Positions 20,661 through 31,447 of a DNA stretch of 64,000 nucleotides are shown here, in pieces (the stretch's first letter is position 1; each line of letters opens with the position of its first letter). The position numbers and the translations under genes are program-made. Where the stretch lies: assembly GCF_019649055.1 (NCBI RefSeq), contig NW_026570230.1:310001-374000 (forward strand), read 5' to 3'. This DNA is from Paramacrobiotus metropolitanus. Its lineage: Eukaryota > Tardigrada > Eutardigrada > Parachela > Macrobiotidae. The notes below the pieces were generated by a model. That model had not been told where the DNA came from. It ran no database searches and saw only the letters and a program-made list of their open reading frames with translations.

Positions 20661-21528
20661 TGAAAAAAGATTCAGCAGCGCTTTTCACGAATTTTCATCG
20701 AATATTCAAAGGATTAAATAGTGCGCTGCTCTCTAAGTTTTTTGACAGATTTAACGCTGGTGTTTACAATCTCTTGCAATAATTTTGCTGTTTTTGTATT
20801 TCATATTTTCCGCAATTTTATTGTAAAGTAGTAAAGTAAGTGTACTAAAGATTGCAGACGTGACCTTTTTAAAAACTGTTGCCGTACTCCTATTTTGGCA
20901 TACGAACAACTGGGCATGGCATAACGTTTTGCCGAATACTTCATGTTTCTAGTGCCGCATTATTTAGGATACGAATTACTCTTTGTCTGATCGGCATTTT
21001 TTCATCATCAGTAGCTATAATTTAGACTATTAAAGATTTCTGGGCGAAGTTTCCGTAAGAATTTTTGTGTATTTTCGAACTGTCTTAAATTGTTTTTTTT
21101 TTAAAAACAACCGTTTGATGCTGCGTTTTTGTAAATGCCGTTGATGCGAACTGGCAAATGCAAAGATACGTAATCTGAACATGTCGGATTCGCAATGTGT
21201 TTGTTGTTTCCGCCCATCGTTATGACTTTAACAGCGCTTTCCAGCTTTCCGTGTTGGATTCCGTACTGTAGGTGTTGCCATAGTTATTTTTTCCGATATA
21301 GTAACTGATTCCGCCTATTCGACGTTAGTAAGTACTTTCTGATTCTGCCAATAAGCAAAATTCGTTCCGAAAAAGTTTCGTAAATTTGGAAGTGAAAATA
21401 ACGATAAACGAAAACCGTCTTGCAACCCTACGGGAATTTAGACGTTTTTTAAGCTATTGTCGAAAAATCTACGTCGAACGGTGTAGGAGGAGATGTTGGG
21501 TAAAAGAAACGGCGGAGTGAGGATTGTA
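20658..21528. repeat. Segmental duplication, copy 2
   Basis: A diverged copy of 19151-20018. Around 20981-20997 it carries CTTTGTCTGATCGGCA, a satellite fragment, in place of ~120 bp present in copy 1. Confidence 0.75.
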
Positions 21529-23085
21529 ATTATAATAATAATACAAGTATCGGTCGCGCTAGCGCGCGACCAGTTGTGTTTGAGGTATGGAAGAATGAAA
21601 GAAATACAAAATATACTTCGTAAAGCAATAAAAAAGATTTTGAGAAATATTTCAAATATAAAACCCAGCGAGGCCAGCTACGAAAATATTTTAAACATTT
21701 GAAAATGCGGAATTTTTTCAAGCTTTCCGGTTAAATTCGACCATTTTCTGAAAACTGTGAAAGCCCCCGTAAGTTTTTCTTTTTTCATGGTTCTTTATCG
21801 CGTTTTTAATGTAACTTTATATTACCGATCTAACGAACTGAAGACTTGAACTTTTTGGTACCACAGAAAATATTTTAACGGTGATAAAATGGATTGAGTG
21901 GGGTTATACATATATCTGCACACGATGCCCATAAAATACCATTTTTTTAGCGCAGAATTAATGGAAACTTGCGGGGAACAGTTAACGGTCGCCCAAGGTG
22001 TCCTTACAGGCTGCATCTTTAGATACTAATTGTAAGATTTTTTCAGCCATCAGTCAAGCTCTTCGGTATTTATTAAAATAAAATTAATACATGTTTATTA
22101 GATTTCGAGGTTAGCGAATGCCCAAGCTACCACCAGTATCACAGAGCCGCCATGTGATTGAATACGGTAAACGGGCCGCGGGCCGGCTTTTAGATATTTA
22201 AAGGCTTCGTCCCTTTTCTAAAGCGTATCTCGCTGCAATACAGCACCGTATCTAGTTTCGCTACAGTACAAAAATGGGACACTATTTGGTGCGCACCACC
22301 AAGATGCAGCACAGGCTACGCATATCGAAACTGGGCTCGCTCTCCGTTTCCTGTATCGAACCTTCAGCTTTGGCTCCGTATCGCTGTATTTGCGCCCCAT
22401 CGCGTCGATCACATATCGCTTTGTTTACCAGTTTTTTTTGTGCTCTCGTGGGTTGTTGGAAGAATTCTTGTGCTGCTTTTATGCCCTCATTCTAGTTAGT
22501 TCCTAGTCTGAATTGCAAAATGTTGTTCCCTGGATTGAAAGTTTTTGGCATCATTGTTCTTACTTTTTAGCTGGTGATGAGTCGCACCACCCGCGCAATT
22601 ATTTGTTTTGGCCAGCATGCTGCAGTATAGTAATAGCGTTAGAGCAGCTACATAAGTACGTAGGATACGGATCAAAATTTGCAAATTTGGATCTTCATTT
22701 TCCGAGCGCTCCTATTCAGTATTTAATGTGGTAAAGAATAGAAACTAATTTCGTATTCGAAAACACACTCGGTCTGAATAATAGTTTTTCGAAACCATTG
22801 TTTTTCGAAACCATTCCACTTCTCTGTAGCCGCATGATGTTGTAGTACTTAATTGTAGTTATATGGTATTTTTTTTATTGTTTTGAGCTGGTCACATTTC
22901 CTGTTTCAATTTTTTGTGCATTCAGTTGGGTTTTAAAATAATTAGAAATTTCATAAAACTTAAATAACTCACGAAAAGAAATCGTCACACAATGGCAATA
23001 CTAAAAAATGCTTGCTCATCAACAAAAAGATACCAGGGAAAGCCACCTCTGGAGGTGGCTTCGCGTACCGTATCGTTTTTCTTTG
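21529..23085. other. No gene recognised
   Basis: Contains a GC hairpin at 21552-21571 (GGTCGCGC/GCGCGACC), an 18-bp tandem duplicate at 22781-22816 and a 10-bp-stem hairpin near 23039-23060. No coding sequence could be supported. Confidence 0.5.
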
Positions 23086-23998
23086 TACAAAGGACATTCC
23101 AAAAGTTTCTTTCCCTATTTTGCCTGCGTGCCATTTCAAGTGATATGCAAACGATATATTTTTTATTACGTAACATGTTCTCTGAGTTATCGAAGAAAAG
23201 AAAATTTTTAACTGTCGATGAAGAACTGCCCAGGTGAAAAATCATTTAGCCGGTGGTACTTCTGGCAGCCTAACCACTATCCTTCCAAAATTTCAGCTGT
23301 AATGTTGTCACTTCTCTCCTTCTCGATGGTTTTGAATAAAATTTATAATAGTCAAGGCTTACTATGTACTTGTTATTATCATGATCATGAATCATTTCCA
23401 AACTTTCACAAATTAAAATAATAAAATTGTTTTTACAGACATCCGTTTTTTTTGGTTTTCCGCTTTCCTGCTATTCCAAACTTCCAATTCTTTTCCACAA
23501 TAAAAACTGTATCCTTGACCCACCTCAGCACATACTGGCTATGATTCAGTTTATCGCTAACCTGTTTGCAACAAATTGTTTTCCGGATTTCTTAATATTT
23601 TTGCCGTCTGGAAACTGGCAAGCCTCATGTTTTGACAACTGGTCACTAACACTTCCGATTTCCTTCTAAAAGCAGAAAGGGGCGAATCTTTTTGATCTTG
23701 ATTTGCACTGTAAAAGGGAAGACTTCTGAACATAAAAACGTTTTGTGCTTCTTGAAGTTCGAACGGGGAGAATGCTAAAAATGTTACAATCTTGCGAGGA
23801 ACCCGGATGATAGGCTGCCAGACACCGCTGAAAGTCTTTTTGGCGAATTTTCCCCTTCCTCTTTGAACAGGACCAAGTTTAAATTTTTTAATAATTAGTT
23901 AGTAACTGGCCTTAGTAAAAATATGGGTGAAAAGGGCTAAGTGAGTTTGTGGGGGTAGATAAAAAATAGGGAAAGAAACTTTTGGAATCGCCTTTGTA
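23086..23998. mobile_element. Candidate foldback element with 36-bp inverted repeats
   Basis: 23086-23121 and the reverse complement of 23963-23998 agree at 34 of 36 positions, starting TACAAAGG. A second inverted match, CTGGCAGCCTA, lies at nearly the same distance from each end (about 23263 and 23809). The interior has no recognisable protein. No clear target duplication was seen. Confidence 0.5.
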
Positions 23999-24167
23999 TT
24001 TCAGGGTATGCGTAAAAAGCGCGCGTAAAATTTTTGGTTGATGTGAGAACCGACATACCGTATCGCGTATCTCCTATTATGGGACGGTGGTGTCCTGTAC
24101 CGTAGCTAGATTCGTTACAGATTGGGGACGAGGCCTAATATTTAGAAATTACATATAAATTAGACAA
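23999..24167. other. Short spacer between inverted-repeat elements
   Basis: No gene or repeat recognised. Confidence 0.4.
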
Positions 24168-25263
24168 TTAAGGGATTTGGCCCGGCACATAGTACCAAAA
24201 TCGGGTACATACACGGGAACTTTAGCTGTCGCGCAATCCTATACACTTTTTTGCATGGCTAGGTATGTACCTAATATTCATAACGGCTCTCATACTCATA
24301 CTCATAAGTCATAACCCTACTCCTTTAATTCCGAATCCATACTCATAACGGCCCACATAATCATAATCATACTTTGGTCCTACCGGTCATCAGATTAATT
24401 TATTCATAATTATAGCTCATATCTTAACCATTACTCATGCTGGTGTGTCAAAATGTAATATGCAATTACAACTATGTGTTCATGTAAGTCTACTCAACCG
24501 CCCGCTTTCGTCCACTCGCAAAAATTATTTCATCTTAATTAGTAGCGAAAAAATATTTATTAGAAAATGGCTTCATTACAAAATGACTTCAGCAGACTTG
24601 AACTGAGTAACGAAAGCTAAGTAGTTTAATCTGCATATAAAAACTGAGCAAGAAAATCCACCATTGTCCACTTTCGTCCATTTTTTAAACTAGTGCTAAT
24701 GATAAAAAAACCTGAAATGTTAATGGGCTTACTACGTAGCTTCCACTAAACAAAAAGTGAACGGGCTGTTAACTTTTCATTTCCACAAAACTAAATTTCG
24801 ACAAAAGCATCGTGTACACTGTACAGCAATAGAACACAGGAAGAGTAATAACGCAGTTTAATCGTTGCTAGCCAGGACAAAAGCAGATATCAAAAAAAAT
24901 TTTTAAAAAATTCAAGAACGGTGCACAATTTGCGCAATAGCTATTACTACTTAGTGTCAATAATACGGTTTTTACGATTAATAAACAATATATAATGTTT
25001 TTACTAATAACATTAAGCGCAGTAGCGCACTGGTATGAGTAGCGGTAAAGGTTTAAGTTATGATTATGATCAAAAATATGATAACCGGTAGGATCAAAGT
25101 ATGATTATGATTATGAAAGCCGCTTTGAGTATGAATTCTGAATTAGGAATAGGGTTATGAGTATGAGGACCGTTATGAGAATTAGGGTTTGGGAGCGCGC
25201 GACAGCGGAACTTGCCGTGGATACATACAAATTTGGTGCTATGTACCGGGCCAAACCCCTTAA
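24168..25263. mobile_element. TTAA-flanked element with ~250-300-bp inverted repeats
   Basis: The left end reads TTAAGGGATTTGGCCCGG and the right end CCGGGCCAAACCCCTTAA, so TTAA flanks both ends. Inverted similarity extends about 300 bp inward, including CATAATCATAATCATACTTT and CCTACCGGT blocks. The interior (about 24480-25030) shows no transposase. TTAA duplication is typical of piggyBac-type transposons, but the GGG...CCC orientation is opposite to the usual CCC...GGG, so superfamily stays open. Confidence 0.75.
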
Positions 25264-25845
25264 GACCGCGAGATATTGAGGTACTCAGACATTTCTAGAC
25301 ATTTTTAAAAATTCGAAACTCTGGAGGCTCAGAAAATTAGAGGTAACGGCCCCGCTGCGCGGGGCCGAGTCGAAATATTTAGAAATTCTGGAAATGAAAA
25401 AGCTTTGGAGCCGACTTTGGAAAAATTAATAGTTATTTTGAGGTATTCGAACATGTTTTAAAAACATCTTAAAGGTTTCAAAAATTTAAGAAAGTTATAA
25501 TTTTGATGGAATTGAAAATTTAAATAACATACACAGATCTGTAGTTTAGGTTGCTAAGCTGCGAAACAGACTACAACAGTACTACAACAATACAGTACAG
25601 TACTACAACTGTAATACAGTACAGTATACAGTACTGTAATACAGCTTTTAATATTGTATTAATACGCTGGCGATGAAGTGATAGTAGTACTACATTTAAT
25701 TGCTACAACTTACGTAAGGAGTACTGTAAAGTACTCATTCATTGCCAAAATAAGTAATTTAATTAGTAGTACAGTACCTTTAAGTACTAACAACATTTTA
25801 AGTACTGTACTGCAACATTTAAAAATTTTTTAAGAACTGCTTAAA
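25264..25845. other. No gene; GTACT-rich low-complexity stretch
   Basis: A GC hairpin CGGCCCCGC/GCGGGGCCG sits at 25347-25367. From about 25560 to 25830 the sequence is rich in AGTACTACAA and TACAGTAC motifs. Confidence 0.5.
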
Positions 25846-26140
25846 ACTAATAATTTTTTTAAAGATAAAGGTAGGAACGTTTGTGTGATGCTCAATTTTA
25901 TAAAAATAATAACTTTTGAAAAGGTCAATGTTGATTTAGGAGATAATTTCCAAAACTAACAACTTTTAAGTACTAAAAACCCTTAAGTACTACAACTTTT
26001 AAAAATTTTATTTAGACTTTCTCCAAAACTTAAGATTTTTTTAAAGATAATGGTAGGAACGTTTGTGTGATGCTGTATTTTATGAAATTAATAACTTCTT
26101 GAAAAAATCAATGTTCATTTAGGAGATAATTTCCAAAAAA
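25846..26140. repeat. ~180-bp tandem duplication
   Basis: About 115 bp near 25846-25960, including GGTAGGAACGTTTGTGTGAT, recurs near 26027-26140 with a few changes. Confidence 0.8.
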
Positions 26141-26981
26141 TAAGGACGTAAGGATATATGAATCTATTGATATATCAACCTTTATTGAGTTCCGCTTGCT
26201 GTTATGCGGCAAAAAACCCCTATTACAAATTAGGGGAAAAGGCACGCATAACCTATTCTTTTTTAAAGTTTTGTAAACAAAATTCACGCAACGGAAGCAT
26301 CAATAAGGTAAAAGACCGCTTGCTCTCCTCTACTTTACACATGAATCTTTTTTTTTGTAATTTTAAAGAAGGAATTATAGAGTATAGAGGTTATAGTGAA
26401 TATATGGGGAAAGGACAATCACAATACATATATGCGGGATGTATGGCAAGCAACAATGCAACACACACCAACCACATACAAATTGAGCAAAATTATTAAT
26501 ATACACACATCCATGCACCGTTCTTGATGGAGACGGGGCCGCAGCGTCTTTGGGTGGTTTGCGCTTGGTGGTTACGTCGGCTGCACACCGTTAACGAGAG
26601 GCGAATAGACCGAAGTCTGAGGGTAAAGCGAGTTAGTGTGAAAGCGAGAGAGACATGGATCAGAGAGTGTCAGGCAAAAGTTATCGGTAGTGAGATCACA
26701 GTGAGTGGGAGACTCATAAGCTGATTTCGACAGGCGTAGTATGTAGCTTGACTTTCGCAAAGTGTCCAATATAGTTATTAAGCGGTTTTTCCAGCAAAAC
26801 ATCAAAGTTTTTCAAAAAACTTATGAAACCATTAAAATTTCATGGGTTTCACTAGCAGACTATCAACGAATACTAAAAATACGACTTCAGTTCAGTTTTA
26901 GAAAAAAATGAAATTTGAAAAAATATGAAATATTAAAATATTAGTATATGAAATATTAGTATTAAAATTATTATCCAATAT
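26141..26981. other. No gene recognised
   Basis: ORFs at 26158-26499 and 26524-26724 have no recognisable features. The right part may include the 3' untranslated region of the minus-strand retrotransposon that begins at 26982. Confidence 0.45.
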
Positions 26982-28208
26982 TTATACAGTGAAAAGCTTA
27001 GTCGGGCCAGGCGGTAGCCACAGTTTGTCAGATCGTTTATTGAATAACGCATAACTACAGCAAACAGCAATTTTAGCCATTTTCTCACATATTGAAGAAG
27101 AGGTACTAGTGTTACAGCCAGATATTTGTTTTAATAAACAGGTTAAATTATGGCTCGTCCTTTTGGGAATCATTCCCAAGGATCCCACAGCAATGTGATG
27201 TTGTTTAACAGTCCATCCTAACGCCGCGAGATCATTTTCAAGGGAAGCATATCGCGTACTTTTCCTTAAATCAGCATTACGAAAGCTTTTAACGGTTTCA
27301 AAAGGTATTGTTACTTCGACAAGATCAGTACGTTTCAAAGATCTGTTAATTAATGTCAGATCCGGGAAGACATTAGTTACGAGAAGATCAGAAGGAATAG
27401 TGTCGACATGCGAGAAGCGGTCAGGCGCAAGATCGCAAAAGACTTCGGTGTTTTTGTCGGTGTCCTTGATTGCAGCAGTTAGACCATCGGCCAGCGCTTG
27501 AACAACACTGTTATGTCTCCATGTGAAACGGGCGGACTGTAAAGAAACTTGACAACCATTAAGAATATATCCAAGTGTGCCCGCTGCTTGATCACATAAG
27601 GAACACAAAGGAGACACCAATTTGCCCCATTTATGGAGATTAGTGAAAGAGGGGGCGACATTTAGCCGGGCTTGTGACAGAAATGAACATGTGCTGCGAG
27701 GGTGGTCGAATTTCAGGGAAGACCAATAATTATCGGCGTCTTCCTCATTAGCAACACGCAGCCAGGCACCTTGTTGTACAAGACTGGCCACGTGTTGCTC
27801 ACGCTCTAATGTAATGATGGAATAAACATGGGAGGATACGTTATCTTTGGCGGCAGCACGGGCATTGTTTATTGCGGTGTTATTGCCATCGCTGGCCACA
27901 ACAGCGGCACGGGCGTTTTGTGCTTCGGACTGTATGACTGGGGCAAATTGGTGCAAAGGGTTAGAAGGCGACTGTAACACTTCATCGGGGGCACACTGTA
28001 CCACTGGGTCCACACACTGAGGAAGACGAAGCCATTTTTTCAAAAACTTATTAGTCAAACTTTGCAGATTATCTACCGCAGCAGGAGAAAGGTCATGCAC
28101 AGTAAGAAGGAAACGCACTGACTGAACAACATAATTGTTGTAAATCCATAGCTTACATTCATCACGCAGAGATAGCTGATCAGTTTTTAAAGCAGATCCA
28201 TTAAACAA
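26982..28208 (-). CDS. R2/NeSL-like C-terminal region: zinc finger and restriction-like endonuclease
   Basis: A 408-codon unbroken frame. The thumb-like start (LRDECKLWIYNNYVVQSVRF) resembles the R2-type linker. CSLCDQAAGTLGYILNGC at about 27549-27602 fits a CCHC finger in which the expected His is replaced by Tyr. Downstream, PDLTLI near 27357 followed by VEVTIPFE near 27306 matches the PD-(D/E)xK restriction-like endonuclease that nicks the target for primed reverse transcription. The stop is followed directly by AT-rich sequence. The Tyr substitution suggests loss of function. Confidence 0.75.
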   Translation of the reverse strand: MFNGSALKTDQLSLRDECKLWIYNNYVVQSVRFLLTVHDLSPAAVDNLQSLTNKFLKKWLRLPQCVDPVVQCAPDEVLQSPSNPLHQFAPVIQSEAQNARAAVVASDGNNTAINNARAAAKDNVSSHVYSIITLEREQHVASLVQQGAWLRVANEEDADNYWSSLKFDHPRSTCSFLSQARLNVAPSFTNLHKWGKLVSPLCSLCDQAAGTLGYILNGCQVSLQSARFTWRHNSVVQALADGLTAAIKDTDKNTEVFCDLAPDRFSHVDTIPSDLLVTNVFPDLTLINRSLKRTDLVEVTIPFETVKSFRNADLRKSTRYASLENDLAALGWTVKQHHIAVGSLGMIPKRTSHNLTCLLKQISGCNTSTSSSICEKMAKIAVCCSYALFNKRSDKLWLPPGPTKLFTV

Positions 28209-28767
28209 TTCTTAATGCTTTTTTGCGCGTTTCGACGTTGGTTATTAGAAACTTCATTGGTTCCGATTTAATATTGCGCATAGCAGTTCCGTTAATAAAA
28301 AATTCATAGTCAGAAACAACACCGCCAGTCAGGGAAAAAGATCTACACTTCGAAACTTTTAAAACGAGGCCCATATTTACCAGTCGAACATTCACTTCAC
28401 GCAGAAGTTTATCCATGGACCGCTTATTATTTGTTATTATAGTCAAATCATCAGCAAAAGCGAGCGCAACGACTTTTTCACCGTCAATGTCGATGCCGCG
28501 GTTGTTATTCTGCTTTAGATATTCCAGTACAGGATTAAAACACAGCAAGAACAAAATGCAACTCATTGAATCACCCTGAAATAGGCCAACTTTAAAAGGG
28601 ATAGGGTCAGTAATAAAATCGTTGTTATGAACTTTGACAGTTAAACCATCATAATACAGTAGGCCAGAATATACTTTATATAAGACACACCAATTCCGTA
28701 GTGAGAGAGAACATCTTTCAAAAGCTCGTGCCTCACTGATCCGTAGGCATTCGCAATATCCAGCCAT
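28201..28767 (-). pseudogene. R2/NeSL-like reverse transcriptase, palm and thumb
   Basis: This has LFQGDSMSCILFLLCFNPVL and the catalytic FADDL at 28444-28458. A stop ends the frame at 28201, exactly where the following frame (26982-28208) begins, which indicates a third frame break. The first ~25 codons of this frame, upstream of the break, are out-of-frame and not real. Confidence 0.8.
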
Positions 28768-29516
28768 GCGATGTGTAAAGCGCGTTTTAGTTTACGTTGC
28801 TTTTCAATAATGTGCTGTAATTTTAAAGAGTGTTGCCCACAGCCGTTCATGCACTCGATGAAGCCTTTTTGTACAGAAACATCAATAATGTTATTCTTTT
28901 GAACAAAAGAAAGGATCCGGTTGGAAATCACTGTATGCAAAATTTTAGCACAGCAACTGGTTAACGTAATCGGCCGGTAATTAGAACAATCAGCGGCGTC
29001 ACCAGTTTTATACAAAAGAACGGTGCGACCGACTTTCCACGAAGCTGGCGGATTAGCAGACGATATAATTTTATTGTACATACTGGCTAAAAAATTATGT
29101 AGTACGGGAAAGTTTTTGAAAATACCATAGCCAAGTCCATCAAGACCGGAACCAGCACGCCCTGATTTTTTCAACAGTGCCCTACTCATTTCCCTGCCCA
29201 AAATTGGAGATTCATTAAAAGGAACACACACCTCTGGGGTTTTAATTTTATTCAGCCACGACAGATCGAGCGCTTCAAGGTTGTCCGGATTATACGTTTC
29301 CCTGAAATGCGATTCGAGCTCCGTCTTACCCAGACAATTTGAATTACTGCCTGTAGATTTCGAGAACTTTTCCTTTATAAAATCATAACGACTTTTAAGA
29401 AAAAACTTTTCATTGGACTGAATTTCAGCAGATTTTTTCAGTTCAGAAATCTGATTACATAATCTTTTATTAAGAACACGGAGATTCTGCAGAGCGAACA
29501 CATCCTCTTCAGGCAA
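28641..29516 (-). pseudogene. R2/NeSL-like reverse transcriptase, fingers region
   Basis: This carries the early RT motifs: VGRTVLLYKTGDAADCSNYR then PITLTSCCAKILHTVI, followed by VQKGFIECMNGCGQHSLKL and LHIAWLDIANAYGSVRHELL with the catalytic Asp. A coiled or basic segment precedes them. The frame is lost near 28665-28690, where similarity passes to the next frame. The QKGF block is typical of the R2/NeSL side of non-LTR elements, not of the L1-type. Confidence 0.8.
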
Positions 29517-29575
29517 CTGAAAACCACGTGCCTGCAGTCGCCTACGTTTGCGAATAATTTTTGTAATACGGCCAG

Positions 29576-29977
29576 CTATTTCAAATTTTCATCGAGTAAT
29601 TCACGAGGAACGGAGCGCTTCAAAATTTCATCAAAAAAATTTGTTTTCGAAACAGTCTTACAATTAAGAATTTTAATAAGATAATTGGCAAGAGACCATG
29701 TTATTAATTCAATATTATCCGCTGCAGAAATATGACCCAGTAGTTCAGCATTCCTAAGCCGAGAAGTAATGTCGCCCAAGAAATTTTCAAACCTGACGGA
29801 AACTTCAGGAGGGAGCGATTCCCAATCAGGCATAGGGATTTTAGGACGAGAACAATTTTCCTGACAGATCTGGGCAATACTTGGAGAACGATCGTCGTTA
29901 GAAATGATGCCGGATATTAAACCAAACAGCTTTTCGACATTTTCGATGGTATAGTTAACGACACGGTTAGAAGTCAT
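29576..29977 (-). pseudogene. R2/NeSL-like ORF, N-terminal part
   Basis: 133 codons starting at an ATG at 29977. Composition is protein-like, with no zinc finger or Myb motif of the kind seen at R2 N-termini. The frame breaks near 29583-29590, where one base seems lost, and the coding sense continues in another frame toward 29516. I place it in the element by position and continuous coding character. Confidence 0.6.
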
Positions 29978-30000
29978 TTCTTAAGAAAAATTCGATAATA

Positions 30001-30345
30001 ATACAAGTAAAAAATAAATAAATCAGGATGATCGGATGGTCACGGTCAGGAGAGCAAGGGTGATTGGGTGGAATATTGGCAAATTTCCGTCGGAAACGCC
30101 GAATATTGGGCAATCACACGTTAAGCGTCGATGTTTAGCAGTCTAACCGAAAGCGAGCAGCACGGTGCGAGCGATGGTCAAGACTGAGCGATGGTCAAGA
30201 CTGTTACTGATTGTTTAGCGGATGTGGACTTTTAGGCAGTACTTTGTATTTGAAGATATTTAGGCAACTAGTACCAGGAAAAGGTTTACCCATCATGAAA
30301 GCGGTTCCCAACAAATGCATTACATAGGGGCAAAAAGCAGGCTAC
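30001..30345. other. No gene recognised
   Basis: Possible 5' untranslated region of the minus-strand element. GCGATGGTCAAGACTG is duplicated in tandem near 30170-30202. Confidence 0.45.
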
Positions 30346-30527
30346 TCGAACCATTTTCCTGTACTGCCGCCGTCAGCCGGCTGGAGTTTTACGTTGTGGC
30401 TAATAATAAGCACGGTGCTTATTATTAGCATGGTGCTTATGCACCGCACCTGATTTAATCACAATACGTACTGCCGTAACGTAACACTACAGCCGGGTGA
30501 CGGCAGCAGTGCCGTGAGTTGGTTCGA
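30346..30527. mobile_element. 182-bp MITE-like element
   Basis: The ends TCGAACCA and TGGTTCGA are inverted. A longer inverted match (CTGCCGCCGTCAGCCGGCTG against CTGCTGCCGTCACCCGGCTG) follows inside each end, then GTTTTACGTT/AACGTAACAC. The core holds a 31-nt hairpin at 30399-30429. No coding capacity. Confidence 0.7.
30399..30429. repeat. 15-bp inverted repeat within the MITE
   Basis: GCTAATAATAAGCAC and its exact reverse complement around a single G. Confidence 0.85.
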
Positions 30528-30944
30528 CTGTCAAGATTATTCCCCCTATCTTTATCTACTAGCTGACCCCGCGCAAATTGCGCGAAATAAATAAAAGAAG
30601 AAGAATTCAATGCAAAAAAATAAATGTTTTCAACTACTTCTATAGATCTAAGTAGTTTTATGAGAAAATTATAGGTTTATCATGATACTGTTATTACAAT
30701 GTTACTGGACTGTCAGGACAACCCTATATAAACATTTGCATCTGAAATTTCCCAAATTTTTCCCGAAAATCGGTTTAGCTCTTCAGAAGAAATCCTTCGC
30801 ACCATAGCAGTAAATAACCGATAAGCTATCATTCAAAATTTTATTTGCCAAGCTGCACAATACATGCAGTATCTCTGTAATTAAAATACCTGGCCATTTT
30901 TACCATCGCGATTCGCGCGCTCAGCCGCGCTGTTTCGATTTCAA
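30528..30944. other. No gene recognised
   Basis: AT-rich spacer. No repeat or ORF of note. Confidence 0.45.
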
Positions 30945-31447
30945 TGGTGGAGGTCAATTACATTTGGGTAACTGTTGCGCGTCGGGTAATGGAGAGCCGC
31001 GTAAAAAATTAGCCATGACTCAGCAGAAAAACAATCGTCCAATCGTGAGTCGAGTACGCTTCCGTGCCAAGAAAGAAATTGACCACCGTAGTGGAACTGA
31101 AAAACTCATTTTTAATGCTGTAATGTGGTAAATGTGGTATCACGTCAAAAAAGTTAATTATGAGTTTTGGATTGTGACTCTGGGTCGTTGGATTTACTTT
31201 TGGTCCAAACACACAAATTTTGTTAATCTGTGCAGGAGAGTTACGAGTTACTCGTAGTTTGGGTAATGGTTGCGCTTCGACGTCGAAGCGCAACGCTTAC
31301 GCGGACAAGTAAGCTGAAAACCCATCCCAGATTTTGTGACTGCGAATCAGAATGTTTGCCTGGTTACGCGCTGTTACGTCACATTTTTTACGCGTTTCCC
31401 CGTTACCCGAGGCGCAACGCTTACCCAAATGTAATTGACCTCCACCA
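30945..31447. mobile_element. 503-bp MITE-like element
   Basis: TGGTGGAGGTCAATTACATT and onward (30945-30975) is repeated inverted at 31417-31447. Further inverted similarity inward includes TTGCGCG.CGGGTAA and GCGTAAAAAA. A 26-bp perfect palindrome at 31269-31294 (half GTTGCGCTTCGAC) echoes the same TGCGC motif. No transposase and no convincing target duplication. Confidence 0.7.

Larger units (their letters stand above)
26982..30000 (-). mobile_element. R2/NeSL-group non-LTR retrotransposon, decayed
   Basis: On the minus strand, the order RT, zinc finger, restriction-like endonuclease marks the endonuclease-C-terminal class of non-LTR elements (R2, NeSL, Hero, CRE and relatives). Four overlapping frames cover one protein of about 1,000 residues, broken by at least three one-base-type shifts. 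No poly(A) tail or rDNA flank was seen. The 5' boundary near 30000 is a guess. Confidence 0.8.

Noticed and set aside
25347-25367. Helitron terminator at the GC hairpin
   Set aside because: No CTRR or CTTG follows within ~12 bases. The same holds for the hairpin at 21552-21571.
26158-26499. 113-codon ORF as a gene
   Set aside because: Composition follows local AT-rich sequence, there is no motif, and flanks are repeats.
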